Of a DNA stretch of 64,000 nt, positions 1-11,004 are shown piece by piece (within the stretch, counting starts at the first letter, position 1; each line of letters opens with the position of its first letter). The notes beneath the pieces were generated by a model. It searched no databases and had not been told where the DNA came from. It was given only the letters and a program-made list of their open reading frames with translations. The position numbers and the translations under genes were made by a program. This DNA is from Pelobates cultripes (Eukaryota > Chordata > Amphibia > Anura > Pelobatidae): positions 204,606,240 to 204,670,239 of the forward strand of contig OW240912.1 in assembly GCA_933207985.1 (NCBI GenBank), written 5' to 3'.

Positions 1-114
1 CAATATTTGAGAGAAATAGGCCTTTTGTGTACATAGAAAAAAACTTAGGTCTTTCAGTTCAGCTCATGAAAAATGGGGGCAAAAACAAAAGTGTTGTGTT
101 TATAATTTTGTTTA

Positions 115-117
<3 letters not shown>

Positions 118-148
<31 letters not shown>
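118..148. repeat. (TA)n microsatellite
   Basis: Uninterrupted TA dinucleotide run in the last visible COL16A1 intron, just outside the Tc1 element. Seen directly. Confidence 0.95.
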
Positions 149-152
<4 letters not shown>

Positions 153-688
153 ACACCTTTTTTCAAGTAAACCTTTGATTTGGAAAACCTTGGAGTGCTG
201 ATACCTTTCGTTTGTATACATTTCAGTGCTTTCAAGCACCAAGTCCCTAAGGCTGTAGGTAGGAGTGCAAGGTTTCTTTTTTGTTCTAAATATATATAAA
301 TAAATAATACATACAGTTGCAAGAAAAAGTATGTGAACCCTTTGGAATGATAAGGATTTCTGCACAAATTGGTCATAAAATGTGATCTGATCATCATCTA
401 AGTCACAACAATAGACAATCACAGTCTGCTTAAACTAATAACACACAAAGAATGAAATGCTGCCATGTTTTTATTGAACACACCATGTAAACATTCACAG
501 TGCAGGTGGAAAAAGTATATGAACCCCTAGACTAATGACATCTCCAAGAGCTAATTGGAGTGAGATGTCAGCCAACTGGAGTCCAATCAATGAGATGAGA
601 TTGGAGGTGTTGGTTACAGCTGCCCTGCCCTATAAAAACACACACCAGTTCTGGGTTTGCTTTTCACAAGAAGCATTGCCTGATGTGA

Positions 689-1714
689 ATGATGCCTCAA
701 ACAAAAGAGCTCTCAGAAGACCTACGATTAAGAATTGTTGACTTGCATAAAGCTGGAAAGGGTTATAAAAGTATCTCCAAAAGCCTTGCCGTTCATCAGT
801 CCACAGTAAGACAAATTGTCAATAAATGGAGAAAGTTCAGCACTGCTGCTACTCTCCCTAGGAGTGGCCGTCCTGTAAAGATGACTGCAAGAGCACAGCG
901 CAGACTGCTCAATGAGGTGAAGAAGAATCCTAAAGTGTCAGCTAAAGACTTACAAAAGTCACTGGCAAATGCCAACATCCCTGTTAGTGAATCTACAATA
1001 CGTAAAACACTAAACAAGAATAGATTTCGTGGAAGGATACCACAGAGGAAGCCACTGCTGTTCAAACAAAACATTGCTGCACGTTTACAGTTTGCACAAG
1101 AGCACCTGGATGTTCCACAGCAGTACTGGCAAAATATTCTGTGGACAGATGAAACCAAAGTTGAGTTGTTTGGAAGAAACACACAACACTATGTGTGGTG
1201 AAAAAAAGGCACAGCACACCAACATCAAAACCTCATCCCAACTGTGAAGTATGGTGGTGGGGGCATCATGGTTTGGGGCTGCTTTGCTGCGTCAGGGCCT
1301 GGACGGATTGCTATCATCGAAGGAAAAATGAATTCCCAAGTTTATCAAGACATTTTGCAGGAGAACTTAAGGCCATCTGTCTACCAGCTGAAGCTCAACA
1401 GAAGATGGGTGTTGCAACAGGACAATGACCCAAAGCATAGAAGTAAATCAACAACAGAATGGCTTAAACAGAAGAAAATACGCCTTCTGAAGTGGCCCAG
1501 TCAGAGTCCTGACCTCAACCCGATTGAGATGCTGTGGCATGACCTCAAGAAAGCGATTCACACCAGACATCCCAAGAATATTGCTGAACTGAAACAGTTC
1601 TGTAAAGAGGAATGGTCAAGAATTACTCCTGACCGTTGTGCACGTCTGATCTGCAACTACAGGAAATGTTTGGTTGAAGTTATTGCTGCCAAAGGAGGTT
1701 CAACCAGTTATTAA
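689..1714 (+). pseudogene. Tc1 transposase with a single in-frame stop
   Basis: The frame is continuous from ATG 689 to the stop ending at 1714 (341 codons, the usual Tc1 length) except for one TGA at 1199-1201, codon 171. The N-terminal half has the paired-like helix-turn-helix DNA-binding region (residues about 10-110) with a GRP-like hinge (SGRPVK). The catalytic DDE triad is visible: D in WTDET before the stop, D in QQDNDPKH, and E in NPIEMLWHD. The stop replaces the residue after HYVW, where relatives usually have arginine; CGA to TGA is a typical CpG-decay change. The second half could in principle start at an internal Met (1244 region) but would lack the DNA-binding domain. An alternative start is the Met codon at 692. 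Confidence 0.93.
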
Positions 1715-1851
1715 ATCCAAGGGTTCACATACTTTTTCCACCTGCACTGTGAATGTTTACATGGTGTGTTCAATAAAAACATGGCAACATTTCATTCTTT
1801 GTGTGTTATTAGTTTAAGCAGACTGTGATTGTCTATTGTTGTGACTTAGAT

Positions 1852-2066
1852 TATTATTATTATTATTATATTTATAGAGCGCCGTCAAATTCTGCAGCGC
1901 TTTACAATGGGTGGACGAACAGACATGTATTTGTAACCAGACAGGTTGGACACACAGGAACAGAGAGGTTGAGGGCCCTGCTCAATGAGCTTACATGCTA
2001 GAGGGAGTGGGGTAAAATGACACAAAAAGGTAAGGATAGTATTAGACTAATTACAGTTTCAGAAGA
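1852..2066 (-). repeat. ATT-tailed interspersed repeat nested in Tc1
   Basis: About 215 bp inserted within the right Tc1 terminal repeat. It starts with an ATT run, followed by a segment containing GCAGCGCTTTACAATGGGTG, and splits the otherwise continuous inverted repeat. Sister fragments occur at 55,996-56,112, 17,137-17,195 and 37,318-37,375. The AATAATAAT tail on the minus strand suggests a SINE or short non-autonomous element; I cannot assign a named family. Confidence 0.75.
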
Positions 2067-2148
2067 GGATCAGATCACATTTTATGACCAATTTGTGCAG
2101 AAATCCATATCATTCCAAAGGGTTCACATACCTTTTCTTGCAACTGTA

Positions 2149-2847
2149 TATTGTAGCTTTTTATTACGAAACTGAAGGATGAAAATTAATTTGCTATCCT
2201 GATGAAAACTAATGAATCTGAAAAGTTTCGGATCAATTTGTTCAAAAATGTTTTGCTTTTGGTAGGTAATTTTTTTTGGTTAAATCTGAATGCATGTATA
2301 CTAAATAACCATACATGTAAAAAACTAGAATTTGGGATGCACTCACATGTATTCCACAAAGTGTATACCGTAAGTATTTACATATATAAGAGTTCACAGA
2401 AAAACACTGAACTAATATTTTCCTGGTACTCCATGATCTGTTTAAATCTTTGGAATTACCCATAAATTAAAGCAGCAGTGGGCTATAAAATAGTTCAATT
2501 GGAAGCAGTAGAGCATACATTATACATTATAAATCCAATGAATTATGCAATTTCTTGCTTTGAACTAAGAACCATGGGTCTCTTCTGATTACCTTTAGTA
2601 TTACTTGAGTCTATTTGAATTAATTTAGAGACAAATATACATACTAAATGCTTTAACAACACCACAAACCTTTCCCCTAACTCTTCATAAGAATGGATAA
2701 ACAAATAAAAATGTCAAGAAACTATTTGTGGGTCAAGGTTTCGATCATTGTAAAGTGCTTTATGTTAAGAGAGCTGAAATCCCCCACTTAATAATGCTAG
2801 TATACATGCATGATAACTTCAGCACAGGTATGTAGAATCTTACTTAC
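2149..2847. other. COL16A1 intron sequence, no other feature seen
   Basis: AT-rich intron between the Tc1 element and the splice donor at 2847-2846. No coding similarity or clear repeat was recognised. Confidence 0.6.
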
Positions 2848-2928
2848 TCCAGCTGGTAGGATCTCACAACATCCTTCCTGCATTGCCATTAGGGGATCAC
2901 AGTATAAAAGGAATTTCTGAATATCAAT
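2848..2928 (-). CDS. COL16A1: COL16A1 coding exon: end of TSPN domain
   Basis: Read on the minus strand, this 81-bp exon follows a TTTTCTTCCAG acceptor and ends at a GTAAGT donor, in phase 0 at both ends. It encodes 27 residues that include FLLYCDP and QEGCCEILPAG. These close the N-terminal thrombospondin-like (TSPN) domain; the CDP and GCCEI cysteines are typical of FACIT-class collagens, and EEGCCEILPAG is, to my recollection, the corresponding human COL16A1 segment. It joins directly to the exon at 3,040-3,315. It is the most downstream exon in the window, so the collagen triple-helix exons lie beyond position 1. Confidence 0.92.
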
Positions 2929-3039
2929 CTGGAAGAAAAGGAGGAAGTGATATATATACCTGGATTTAAATTATTTGAGATGCTAAGAAGCTCTCCATGA
3001 AATCCTTCAATATTTTAAACAGATCTTAGGTGAACTTAC

Positions 3040-3315
3040 ATGTACTGGGGAACCATTTACTGTGTTTAACCCGATGAAGGTATGTCCATCCATGGCCAGG
3101 GGGGCCCTTGGCTCGATGGGTTTGAAGGAGATGAAGCTGCAGTCAATGTGAATAGATGCCATTTTTTCTTGAACGCTAAGCACAATCTTGTGCCATCCAT
3201 TGTCAAACAGGGAGTACAAGCCCTGTCCAGCAAACGTGCTGCCTACATATTCTTTATCTTGTCCTCTGGCTTGGAGTGACACTGTACGATCCTTACCATT
3301 GACACCTATAGAGAT
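3040..3315 (-). CDS. COL16A1: COL16A1 coding exon: core of TSPN/laminin-G-like domain
   Basis: A 276-bp, 92-codon exon, phase 0 at both ends, with an acceptor (TTTGCCCAG) just before 3315 and a GTAAGT donor at 3039. It encodes the beta-sandwich core of the TSPN domain. Visible landmarks are SLQARGQDKEYV, LFDNGWHKIVLSV (the family's W-H-K strand), IHIDCSF (the conserved cysteine that pairs with CDP in the next exon) and DGHTFIGL. In collagen XVI this non-collagenous domain sits at the N terminus of the secreted chain and takes part in matrix interactions. The identification rests on the combined pattern of six exons, not on this exon alone. Confidence 0.93.
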
Positions 3316-3834
3316 CTGGGCAAAGCAAACAAGATGGAGGATATATGTCAATGACTAGAATGAAATTAATTATCCATGAAATTATATGTAAAACCAAGCC
3401 TTTCATAAAAAGAAAACAAGGAAATGATGGGATGGAAGGTTGTAAGTTATCATCAAGAGACATAATTTAATGAATAAACAATATCTGTAATCAGACTCAA
3501 CCAGTAATGCAAAACTTGGACTATGGAGTGTGGACTGTATCTTAAAAAGTAATACCAGCACATTGCTTGCATCACTTTAAAACAAATAAAGGATTCAACT
3601 TAACAATGTGCTGTAGGTTATATTATCGAATAGTTTACAAACTCGGTTGTATGGGTGATGTTGCGAGTGATAATACCAATGTTGTGTGTGGTGAAGTTGA
3701 TGATGCTATTGAATATGCAGATTACTGTACTTAACTAATTCTGCTTATTGATTATTTAAAAAATCATTACAGCACTAAAACAACCTTATTCAAGTCACGC
3801 AAATGTCAGAGATGATGTGGTGGAGTATAGGTAC

Positions 3835-3958
3835 CTGTGGGTATCCTAGGTGATCACTGATTTGAAATAGATACCAATCTTCATCTGTTGTCTGTTTCTT
3901 TAGCAGCAAGGTCACCACAAGAGTAAACTGATCAGGAAAACCATGAGGGAATACCTGT
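3835..3958 (-). CDS. COL16A1: COL16A1 coding exon: N-terminal part of TSPN domain
   Basis: A 124-bp exon. Its first base completes a serine codon split with the upstream exon and it ends in phase 0 at CAG/GTACCT. It encodes VFPHGFPDQFTLVVTLLLKK and then DEDWYLFQISDHLGYPQ, the first strands of the TSPN fold. The FP-G-P pattern followed by a W-x-LFQ strand is shared by COL9A1, COL16A1 and COL19A1. LLLKK and GYPQIS across the next junction favour COL16A1. Two possible acceptors lie 4 bp apart; the one at 3959-3960 is chosen because only it preserves the phase. Confidence 0.92.
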
Positions 3959-6496
3959 CTGATATTTAAAATAATATACATCAAACAGAGATAGCATTCG
4001 TTCCTTTTATAAGAAACCATTATCTTCATACTGCAGTGATTAACCTAGAGTAAATATGTGGGATATTTCTTTTTGTGTTCTGAAAAGTGGGGTTTTAATT
4101 ACATCATTAATGTGATTACATTTATTAAAGTGACAATTTTTGTCATAGTAAATTCAGTTCAAAAGGCCTCCAAATTTAGAGTTTTGAAAATAAAGGGAAA
4201 GATAACAATTTGCTGTTTGAAAAAGAGTTTAAAAAATTATAAATCCATTCTTTTGTGAAAATATGTAATATATTCAAAATTATTGTTAGTGCTCAAATGA
4301 TGCAACAGATGAAAAAAACCCCATCATATTTAAAGGATTGCAACATTTGCTGAAAATTACAAATAAAAGTGTCAACAACGCATTAATAAATCTCCCCCAA
4401 TGTTCTAAAAGTTGTGCAATCTCTAAGGAAACCAATGTAACGATCCCCCCAAAATGGTCTTGATGAGTAATCCACATTTCATTAGTGTATTTTTTTTGTT
4501 TTTTGCAATTTTGCATTAGTACTAAGTAAGTTACTTTTATTTTTATAACTATTATTTTTATGTGGTTGAACTTTCATGCTAAAGTCAGCACCTTGCCAGG
4601 CTGATTAAATCCATAAGGTCAAAACCACAGTTGAAAGCTGGTTTCTGGTCACTGTTCCTTTTCGATGATAGCCCTGGCGTGGTTTTAGAAAAAGCTGTGT
4701 TTAAAACAGCATCTATTTCTAAGGGTATCTGTAGAAATGCAGTATGACATCTTAACACGGTGCCTATCTGTGTTCATTCATTTGCATGCCAAGCTGGTAG
4801 TTGTGGAAACATGATTTTTCAAGTTTCTGTGCCTAAGGAGGACTTATCAAAGTACAGCCTGAGATATGCAAATGATGCGTAACAGTAACTTTTCTATATT
4901 TTATTTCAATAAACCATATGCCTTTATGTATTTAATAAATTATTTAAATTGTTCAACCCCCTCTGTGTTTTTTTGACCCTGCTCATTGAAAATGTCAACC
5001 TTGGGTCTAGCATGATTCAGAGAAGACAAAGCAGGTTATATTGAAAAGTGCAAGGATAGCTGGTGGTTTCATCACTGCTCAGAGAATAACTAATTACATT
5101 TGGAATCCTTCTCTTGAGCCAAGACAGGACTTGGCACTACATCGACCTCCTGCCTCTGGTGGATTCTATAATTTAATGCAGGCTCCTCTGGCCATGAAAG
5201 AGTTGATCATGAGTGGCTGTTACTCCTGATTTGACATGTAACAAAGTCTTTGAACAGTACCCCAGATCAAGCTTGATTCTCTGAGTAAATAAAAACCAAG
5301 AAAGAATATCTTCTAGTTTCATGCTTTAGTTCCCCCATGAGCCCTGAAATAACTCTAAAACTATAGAGCCAAAAACACAATGTCAATGTTACTGAAACTA
5401 GATGAAGCATCAAATAGTGGGCGATATTAAGCTGCAGCTTAATTCTCATAGAACATATTGATTTAATATAGAAAATATTGATTTCTTGATGTCACAAAAT
5501 ATAAATGGAATTTCATTTTTTCATTGATAATATGTATTACAAAATAATCCTAACTCTATATTACGGTGCAACCACTACAGTGGCTCTTATCTGCTATCAC
5601 GTGTTGTTTAATATATCAATATTCTTTCGACTGCCTTTTAATAGCAGCATGGCACACAATCCAACGTTAAAATTAAAAAGAAAATATTTATTAATAATTT
5701 TTAATCATTTTCTACTAAATCCTATAAAAAATGCCACCCCTTAAGGACCATTTATATTTTATTCCATCCTTAAATGCATCCAAAATAATTATGATACAAG
5801 ATCTTTAAAGTCTAGATTATTAAACACATTTATATCGACTTTGATCCTTAATGCATAAACTAGAAAACAAATGACATCCTCCTCTGGCACATACTAGGGA
5901 TGAGAACAGAGTTACAATTGATATAAACGCAACAATTAGAGAAGGAAAACTAAAGCTGTATTTTGATTGCCATTAAGCAGTTTCTTGGTGGAGATATGTG
6001 TGATCTCATCTCCCTCTTGCATGCTGATGTCATAACTGGACCACTAGAAAACAGAAGGCTATTTTACAAATCTTGCCTGACTCTCTCTTTCTACCACCCC
6101 AGCCACGCAGGCCTTTCTGGGAGAAGTGCCAACAAAAAGAAGAAGAAGAAAAAAAAAGAAGACGCTTGCAGCTCTGTGTTGCATAATTGGTTGGACGGGT
6201 GCCCAGGATGATTATGTGCCTGAGGCTCACTTTCCAGGATTAGAAAGGGTTTACGAGTCTTTCAAATAGCTTCCTTAAGGGTATTCTCCTTAACAACATC
6301 AGTAACGAGAGGGACACATCATTCAGAATGGCAGCAGTAGGAAGTTATTATTAAAATCTCCTAATGTAGAGTGGTTCCGAGTCTGTCCAATATCATAATT
6401 GCTCTAGAACGTGTGTATATTATGACCAACCCATTTGTTGCCATGGCTTTATATCAGGCATTGAAAATATTTGAAACTTATTAACTCTGGACTTAC
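3959..6496. other. COL16A1 intron; no confident element
   Basis: AT-rich intron of 2.5 kb. Several short open frames occur but none shows a domain or conserved splice context. An AAG-rich purine tract lies at about 6136-6163. Nothing else could be supported. Confidence 0.6.
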
Positions 6497-6614
6497 GAAG
6501 TTGACTCCACCAGCCGAGCACCTCCTAGTCTCATGATAATGGGCCCTTTGGGGTTCTTAATCTTTTTCACTGAGCTCATTTTCTGTAGGGAGAATCTGCG
6601 AATCAGGTTGAATC
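6497..6614 (-). CDS. COL16A1: COL16A1 coding exon: first TSPN segment
   Basis: A 118-bp exon with acceptor CTATCCAG and donor GTAAGT. It enters in phase 1 (completing a glycine codon) and leaves in phase 2. It encodes FNLIRRFSLQK, then VKKIKNPKGPIIMRLGGA. G-F-x-LI is the signature start of the TSPN domain in collagens IX, XVI and XIX. The segment KKI-NPKGP-I-RLG agrees with what I remember of human COL16A1 and is unlike COL9A1, which is the main reason for choosing this paralogue. Confidence 0.93.
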
Positions 6615-7608
6615 CTGGATAGGAAGCAAGACAGACATAGAGATAGTGAATACTAAGTAAGGTCCAATTTGTCAATAAATGAGATCCTGTATCATTTTCC
6701 AAGATTAATACTGATGAATATGAACATAACAGTTCTGTTTTATTTTTTTACATGTGAATATTAACAGACTTTTAGCTGTTTTCTTTCTTCTAATTCCGCA
6801 GAATGAGAATGTATCTTGCAAGTATTCTCACCTGCTACTAACGCATGTTTACAGGGCATCCTTGTCAAAATAATTCAGCAGAAATGTAGTCCTCATGTGA
6901 ACTTTCACCCAGTGCTGTTACCCCAGGATATATATTTGTCATGCTGTCTGCTTCTAGAGTAGTCATATACATATGAATGCAAATGATATATTTTCTACAT
7001 GTGAAACAATACTACTATTTATTTGAAACAAATTATTTTTATATCTCTATTGAAGTACAAACCTAATGCATGGCTATTTATATTCCCTAATGCTATTATT
7101 TATTGTAATTGCCAATATTAATAATGAGCTTATAATAATAATTCTGAGTGTCAAGCAAGCATTTGTCAAGGAAACCTCTGCTTATTTATTCTGATTTAAT
7201 CCTCTTTTAGGCAAGTTTAAATATTGAACAATGAACATGTTTTTTCTTTAACATTCCAGTGGCAAGCCTATATAAGATCAAGCTATAAAAATAAATGTCA
7301 GATAAAAAAATATAACAACATATACTGCCAAAACAACACATTTTCCTTGCCATATAAAGTTATCAGATTGGTGTTACTTCCTGTACTGGACAGAAGTCCC
7401 TGCAGAAGCTGCAAAGCCTAGTGATTTGCAACAAATATAGTAAATTCACATGTATCTTTCTTTTATATAGAGATGTATGTGAACACAAGCAGAAGAATGT
7501 TTATGTTGTTTCACATGTTAATATTAACTTCCACTAGTATCAAGAGCTGTGCCCAGTGGCATAAACCTGCTCAGATAATTATCTGTGGAAGATAAAAATA
7601 ATAAAACA

Positions 7609-7770
7609 GCAAACAGGAAAAAGAAGGTCCAGGCACCTGATGCTCAAATAGACATATTTATTTGGAACACAGTTTCCGGCCGTTTTAACTGAATGCGTTT
7701 TTCTCAAGCTTCAAAAATACCCATTTGTGTCCAAATGTTGGAATGCCTGGACCTTCTTTTTCCTGTTTGC
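7609..7770. repeat. Hairpin element with 27-bp perfect inverted ends
   Basis: Positions 7609-7635 and 7744-7770 are exact reverse complements, each carrying AGGAAAAAGAAGGTCC, with about 108 bp between them. This is the shape of a short foldback or Penelope-derived repeat; the interior contains GGCCGTTTTAACTG. No target duplication was identified. It lies in a COL16A1 intron. Confidence 0.8.
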
Positions 7771-8249
7771 TTACTAGTGTTGGGGATTTGTGCAAGGCCC
7801 TAGTCTGGTAGGACCCGTTTTTGCTCTGTGGAATAAGTGCAGTCCCTTGTACATGGATTGTGGAATATAAAAATACAATCATAAGAGAGGCTGCAGGCTG
7901 AGATTAATAATGTCACTTACTGAAGATTACTCTCCTTTGCAATAATACACAGATCACAATGTGTCTTCTTCTTCCAGACAACAATAAATGATCTGGTGTG
8001 AATCCCACCAAGGATTTGCACAAGAAGCACAAAATAAAGCATGCAACATAATAAATATAAAATAAAAGAACTGAAGAAAGGAGACGTGGAAAGATATAAA
8101 ACTGTGATGTAAATGTTTTCGTAAAAATATTAGATATTAACTTGTGTAGTATTCAATAAATACAGAAAAAAAATAAGACATGCCAAAAGAAGAGTGCAGT
8201 TTTTACATACATTTAATATGATTAATGGCCATTCTCAGGGCCTACATAC

Positions 8250-8315
8250 CTGTTCTGTTTGCGTTTGTTTCTCCTGTGTTTGGTCCTTCATTCTGTAAGC
8301 TCGGACATAGATTTT
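8250..8315 (-). CDS. COL16A1: COL16A1 coding exon: linker between signal peptide and TSPN
   Basis: A small 66-bp exon, too short to stand out as an ORF. Its acceptor is ATTCCACAG and its donor CAG/GTATGT. Read in phase 1, as required by the signal-peptide exon, it gives ENLCPSLQNEGPNTGETNAN followed by RT and one base into the next codon. A cysteine-proline pair just before the GF-LI start of the TSPN domain is a conserved layout in this collagen subgroup. The other frames also lack stops, but only this one joins both neighbours in phase. Confidence 0.85.
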
Positions 8316-8738
8316 CTGTGGAATGGATTGTTGATGTATTAAGCACTCAGTATAATATGGAATCTCTTAGTGAGACACACAAAAGTGATATACATTGTGC
8401 ATGATATGCATTGTGCACACCAAATATATGAATACATTAACCAACTCAAATTTAGCATGTATACATCATCAGCAGGCCCGGACTGGCCATCGGGCACACC
8501 GGGCAAATGCCCGGTGGGCCGCGGTGTCCGTGGGGCCGAGGCCGGCAGGGGAGGTCCCAGGATCTCCCCGGCCGGTCTATGCAGGGCCGGCACTATCCGA
8601 GCGCCGGCCCCGCTGTCTTCCATGGAGGGCCGGTGGGGAGATCAAAGATCTCCCTCACCGGCCCATTTAAACAGACCTGCGGCTGGGGAGAGAGGGAGAG
8701 GACCCGGCGGAGCTCTATCTTGCGGCTCCGCTGGGTTT

Positions 8739-8790
8739 CTCTCGCGAGATCCGGAGCGTTGCCATGGCAACGCGCCGGATCTCGCGAGAG
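8739..8790. promoter_or_regulatory. 52-bp palindrome with two TCTCGCGAGA motifs and an X-box
   Basis: The two arms are reverse complements with one mismatched pair. TCTCGCGAGA lies at 8740-8749 and 8780-8789, and GTTGCCATGGCAAC at 8758-8771 forms the centre. In vertebrates TCTCGCGAGA is a known promoter element (bound by BANP) and GTTGCCATGGCAAC is a consensus-like RFX-family X-box. Binding here is inference from sequence match. The same block is at 53,670-53,721 in the second copy. Confidence 0.7.
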
Positions 8791-8954
8791 TGAACTCCAC
8801 TGGACCACCAGGGATGATGTGAGTGTGCCGGTCCCCCTCCTCCCAGCTACCACCGTGCCGGACCCCTCCCAGGCTAAAGGTAAAGGGGGGGGGGGGAAGA
8901 TATAATGCATTTTTGTTGTTGGTTTTCTTTACCCTCCCAACACACAATCACTTT

Positions 8955-9480
8955 TAACATTCACACACAGCACTCACACAGCACTCTCACACACAGCACT
9001 CTCACACACAGCACTCTCACACACAACACTCTCACACACAGCACACACAGCACTCTCACACACAGCACACACAGCACTCTCACACACAGCACTCTCACAC
9101 ACAGCATAGCACTCTCACACACATCACACACAGCACTCACACACCCTGCACTCTCACACACAGCACAGCACTCTCACACACAGCACACACAGCACTCTCA
9201 CTCACAGCACTCTCACACACACCACTCTTACACATCACACACAGCACTCTCACACACAGCACAGCACTCTCACACACAGCACTCTCACACACATCACACA
9301 CAGCACACTCACACACAGCACAGCACTTTCACACACATCACACACACACACAAATCACACACACTGCACCCTTTAACACAGCACCCACATACAGCACCCT
9401 TAAACACAACATACACAGCATCTTCACACACAGCACCCCTCAAACACAACATCCATCACACACACATACTGCACCCTTCA
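8955..9480. repeat. CA-rich minisatellite (CACACAGCACTCT type)
   Basis: Degenerate tandem array of units such as CTCACACACAGCA inside hAT-type copy 1. It continues as sparser CA-rich DNA to about 10,020, with a TA run at 9583-9608. Confidence 0.9.
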
Positions 9481-11004
9481 CATACACACTACACCCCTCA
9501 CAGACACCCACTGCACCCCTCACACATACACGCAGAACCCCAACACACTGCACTAAACACACACACACAATACTTCCAAACATATATATATATTTTATAT
9601 ATATATACACACACACACCACAGCACCGTTCACACACACTGAACCGCTCACACACATACTGCACCGCTAAACATATTACATTCCAGACACACACTATATC
9701 CCTTACCCAACTATGGATCATATACACACACCAAATCCCTATATACACTCTGATTCCGTTATATACACACACTCACTAGATCTCATACACATTCTGGGTC
9801 CTTCAAACACACACTAGACTCCTGTATACACACACACACACTGCACCACCTACACACACTACATTCCTAACATACATACTTTGGATCCCTGATACACACA
9901 CACTAGATTCCTTGTAAACAAACACATGCTACACCCCTAAACGCACACTCTCTACAACCCCTACAAACACTACATCACCTATATACACACACACACTATA
10001 GCCTGTGTGCATACATTTACTACATCCCCTATACACACATTCTCTTCAGCTCCTAGCCACATATGCATTACATTACACCACAAACAGAACACGACTAAAA
10101 CCAACCTTATTACACAATACCAAACCACGACCAGCTCACTCTGCACACACACAATCCCAAAGCAGGCTCCAAACACATGCACAATACTCTTTCCTTGCCC
10201 TTTTGTCTCCAGGTATCCATTTATAGAGACACCAGAGACAAGTTTCAAGGAAACACAGTGCAAGCATGTTATTAAATTTGCTTGTACTGTGCAGAACAAA
10301 TACAGGTTTTTTTTTCTTCTCATGCTAGAGCTCTTTAGCAGAGCTCTGCCCTGGAAGAGCATTGACCCAACGCTCACTTTGAGAGGGGGCGTGTTTGTCT
10401 TTGGTGATGACGAAACACACCCTCTCTGCCCCACCCCCTTCTTAGTGGGCCGCTGTGCTAAAAAAATGCCCGGGCTGAATTTTTCTCCCAGTCCGGCCCT
10501 GATCATCAGGGTTATGCTTCCACATTTACAAGCAGCAGACGAGAGGAAGCCAGACTGGGACATGGAGAACTCAACTTCTGTTTTATGTTTAATGATTGAA
10601 AACTGTTTAATATGTGTAGAAGTGTAAGGAAGTGGGCTCTTAGACCATTCATTAACATGCAGTGGTTGTGGTGCCTGGAAAGTTCCTTCAAGCAATGATA
10701 CGAAAAAGAGAATATTCCAATGTTGATGTTTTTACTGGTAAATATTATGCTTTAACACTGCGTATTTCCCAGGTGATCTTCCATTCACAGAGCTGAACAT
10801 AAGCTACAGTGCATGTTATCCATATTGCCTGATGCACTTATGAGTGCTCACTTTACTCTGTTTTGTGAGATTTTCTCCAGTTTCACTAACATAACACCAA
10901 GGATGGGAGGACATGGTATTATGTAAGCAAAAGCCAGCTGAATTTTGAATGGTTCATTGGCATTACACGTGGAGCTGCAGATCGGAAAATTTAATAATTA
11001 CTAT

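Larger units (their letters stand above)
314..2146 (+). mobile_element. Tc1/mariner-type DNA transposon, full length, interrupted right terminal repeat
   Basis: The ends read CAGTTGCAAGAAAAAGTATG and its reverse complement, each flanked by a TA dinucleotide (312-313 and 2147-2148), the classic Tc1 target duplication. The terminal inverted repeats are about 220 bp long. Each contains an outer and an inner copy of the AAAAGTATNTGAACCC motif, which is the IR/DR layout of fish and frog Tc1 elements. The right repeat is split by a secondary repeat at about 1852-2066. The element lies in a COL16A1 intron, in the opposite orientation to the gene. Confidence 0.95.
8473..10501 (+). mobile_element. hAT-type non-autonomous element, copy 1 (2,029 bp)
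   Basis: The left end is CAGGCCCGGACTGGCC and the right end CAGTCCGGCCCTG, inverted terminal repeats of about 13 bp. The flanks are the 8-bp direct repeat ATCATCAG (8465-8472 and 10502-10509). An 8-bp duplication with CAGG-type ends indicates the hAT superfamily. The interior is GC-rich at the left, has a 52-bp palindrome at 8739-8790, then about 1 kb of CA-rich minisatellite. No transposase is encoded; the long frames in the CA array are repeat artefacts. It lies in a COL16A1 intron and is almost identical to the copy at 53,404-55,443. Confidence 0.93.

Noticed and set aside
3082..3279. Plus-strand open frame over a COL16A1 exon
   Set aside because: Antisense shadow of the TSPN exon.
5041..5229. 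62-residue plus-strand frame in a COL16A1 intron
   Set aside because: No recognisable domain, no splice sites, and length within chance expectation.
7911..7990. Exon-like stretch with a minus-strand CA/GTAAGT donor
   Set aside because: No matching acceptor, no phase that fits between the signal-peptide and TSPN exons, and the 8,250-8,315 exon already joins them exactly.
8370..8947. GC-rich frames at the left of the 2-kb hAT-type element
   Set aside because: They occur on both strands, include the palindrome, and show no transposase motif; the copy at 53,404 gives the same frames because the DNA is duplicated.
8905..9642. Long open frames rich in His, Thr and Ser (and Cys/Val on the other strand) in CA-rich DNA
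   Set aside because: They follow from the minisatellite unit, are open on both strands and end at the array borders. The same applies at 14,899-15,498, 31,312-31,923, 38,972-39,709, 45,651-46,080, 49,940-50,726 and 53,836-54,612.
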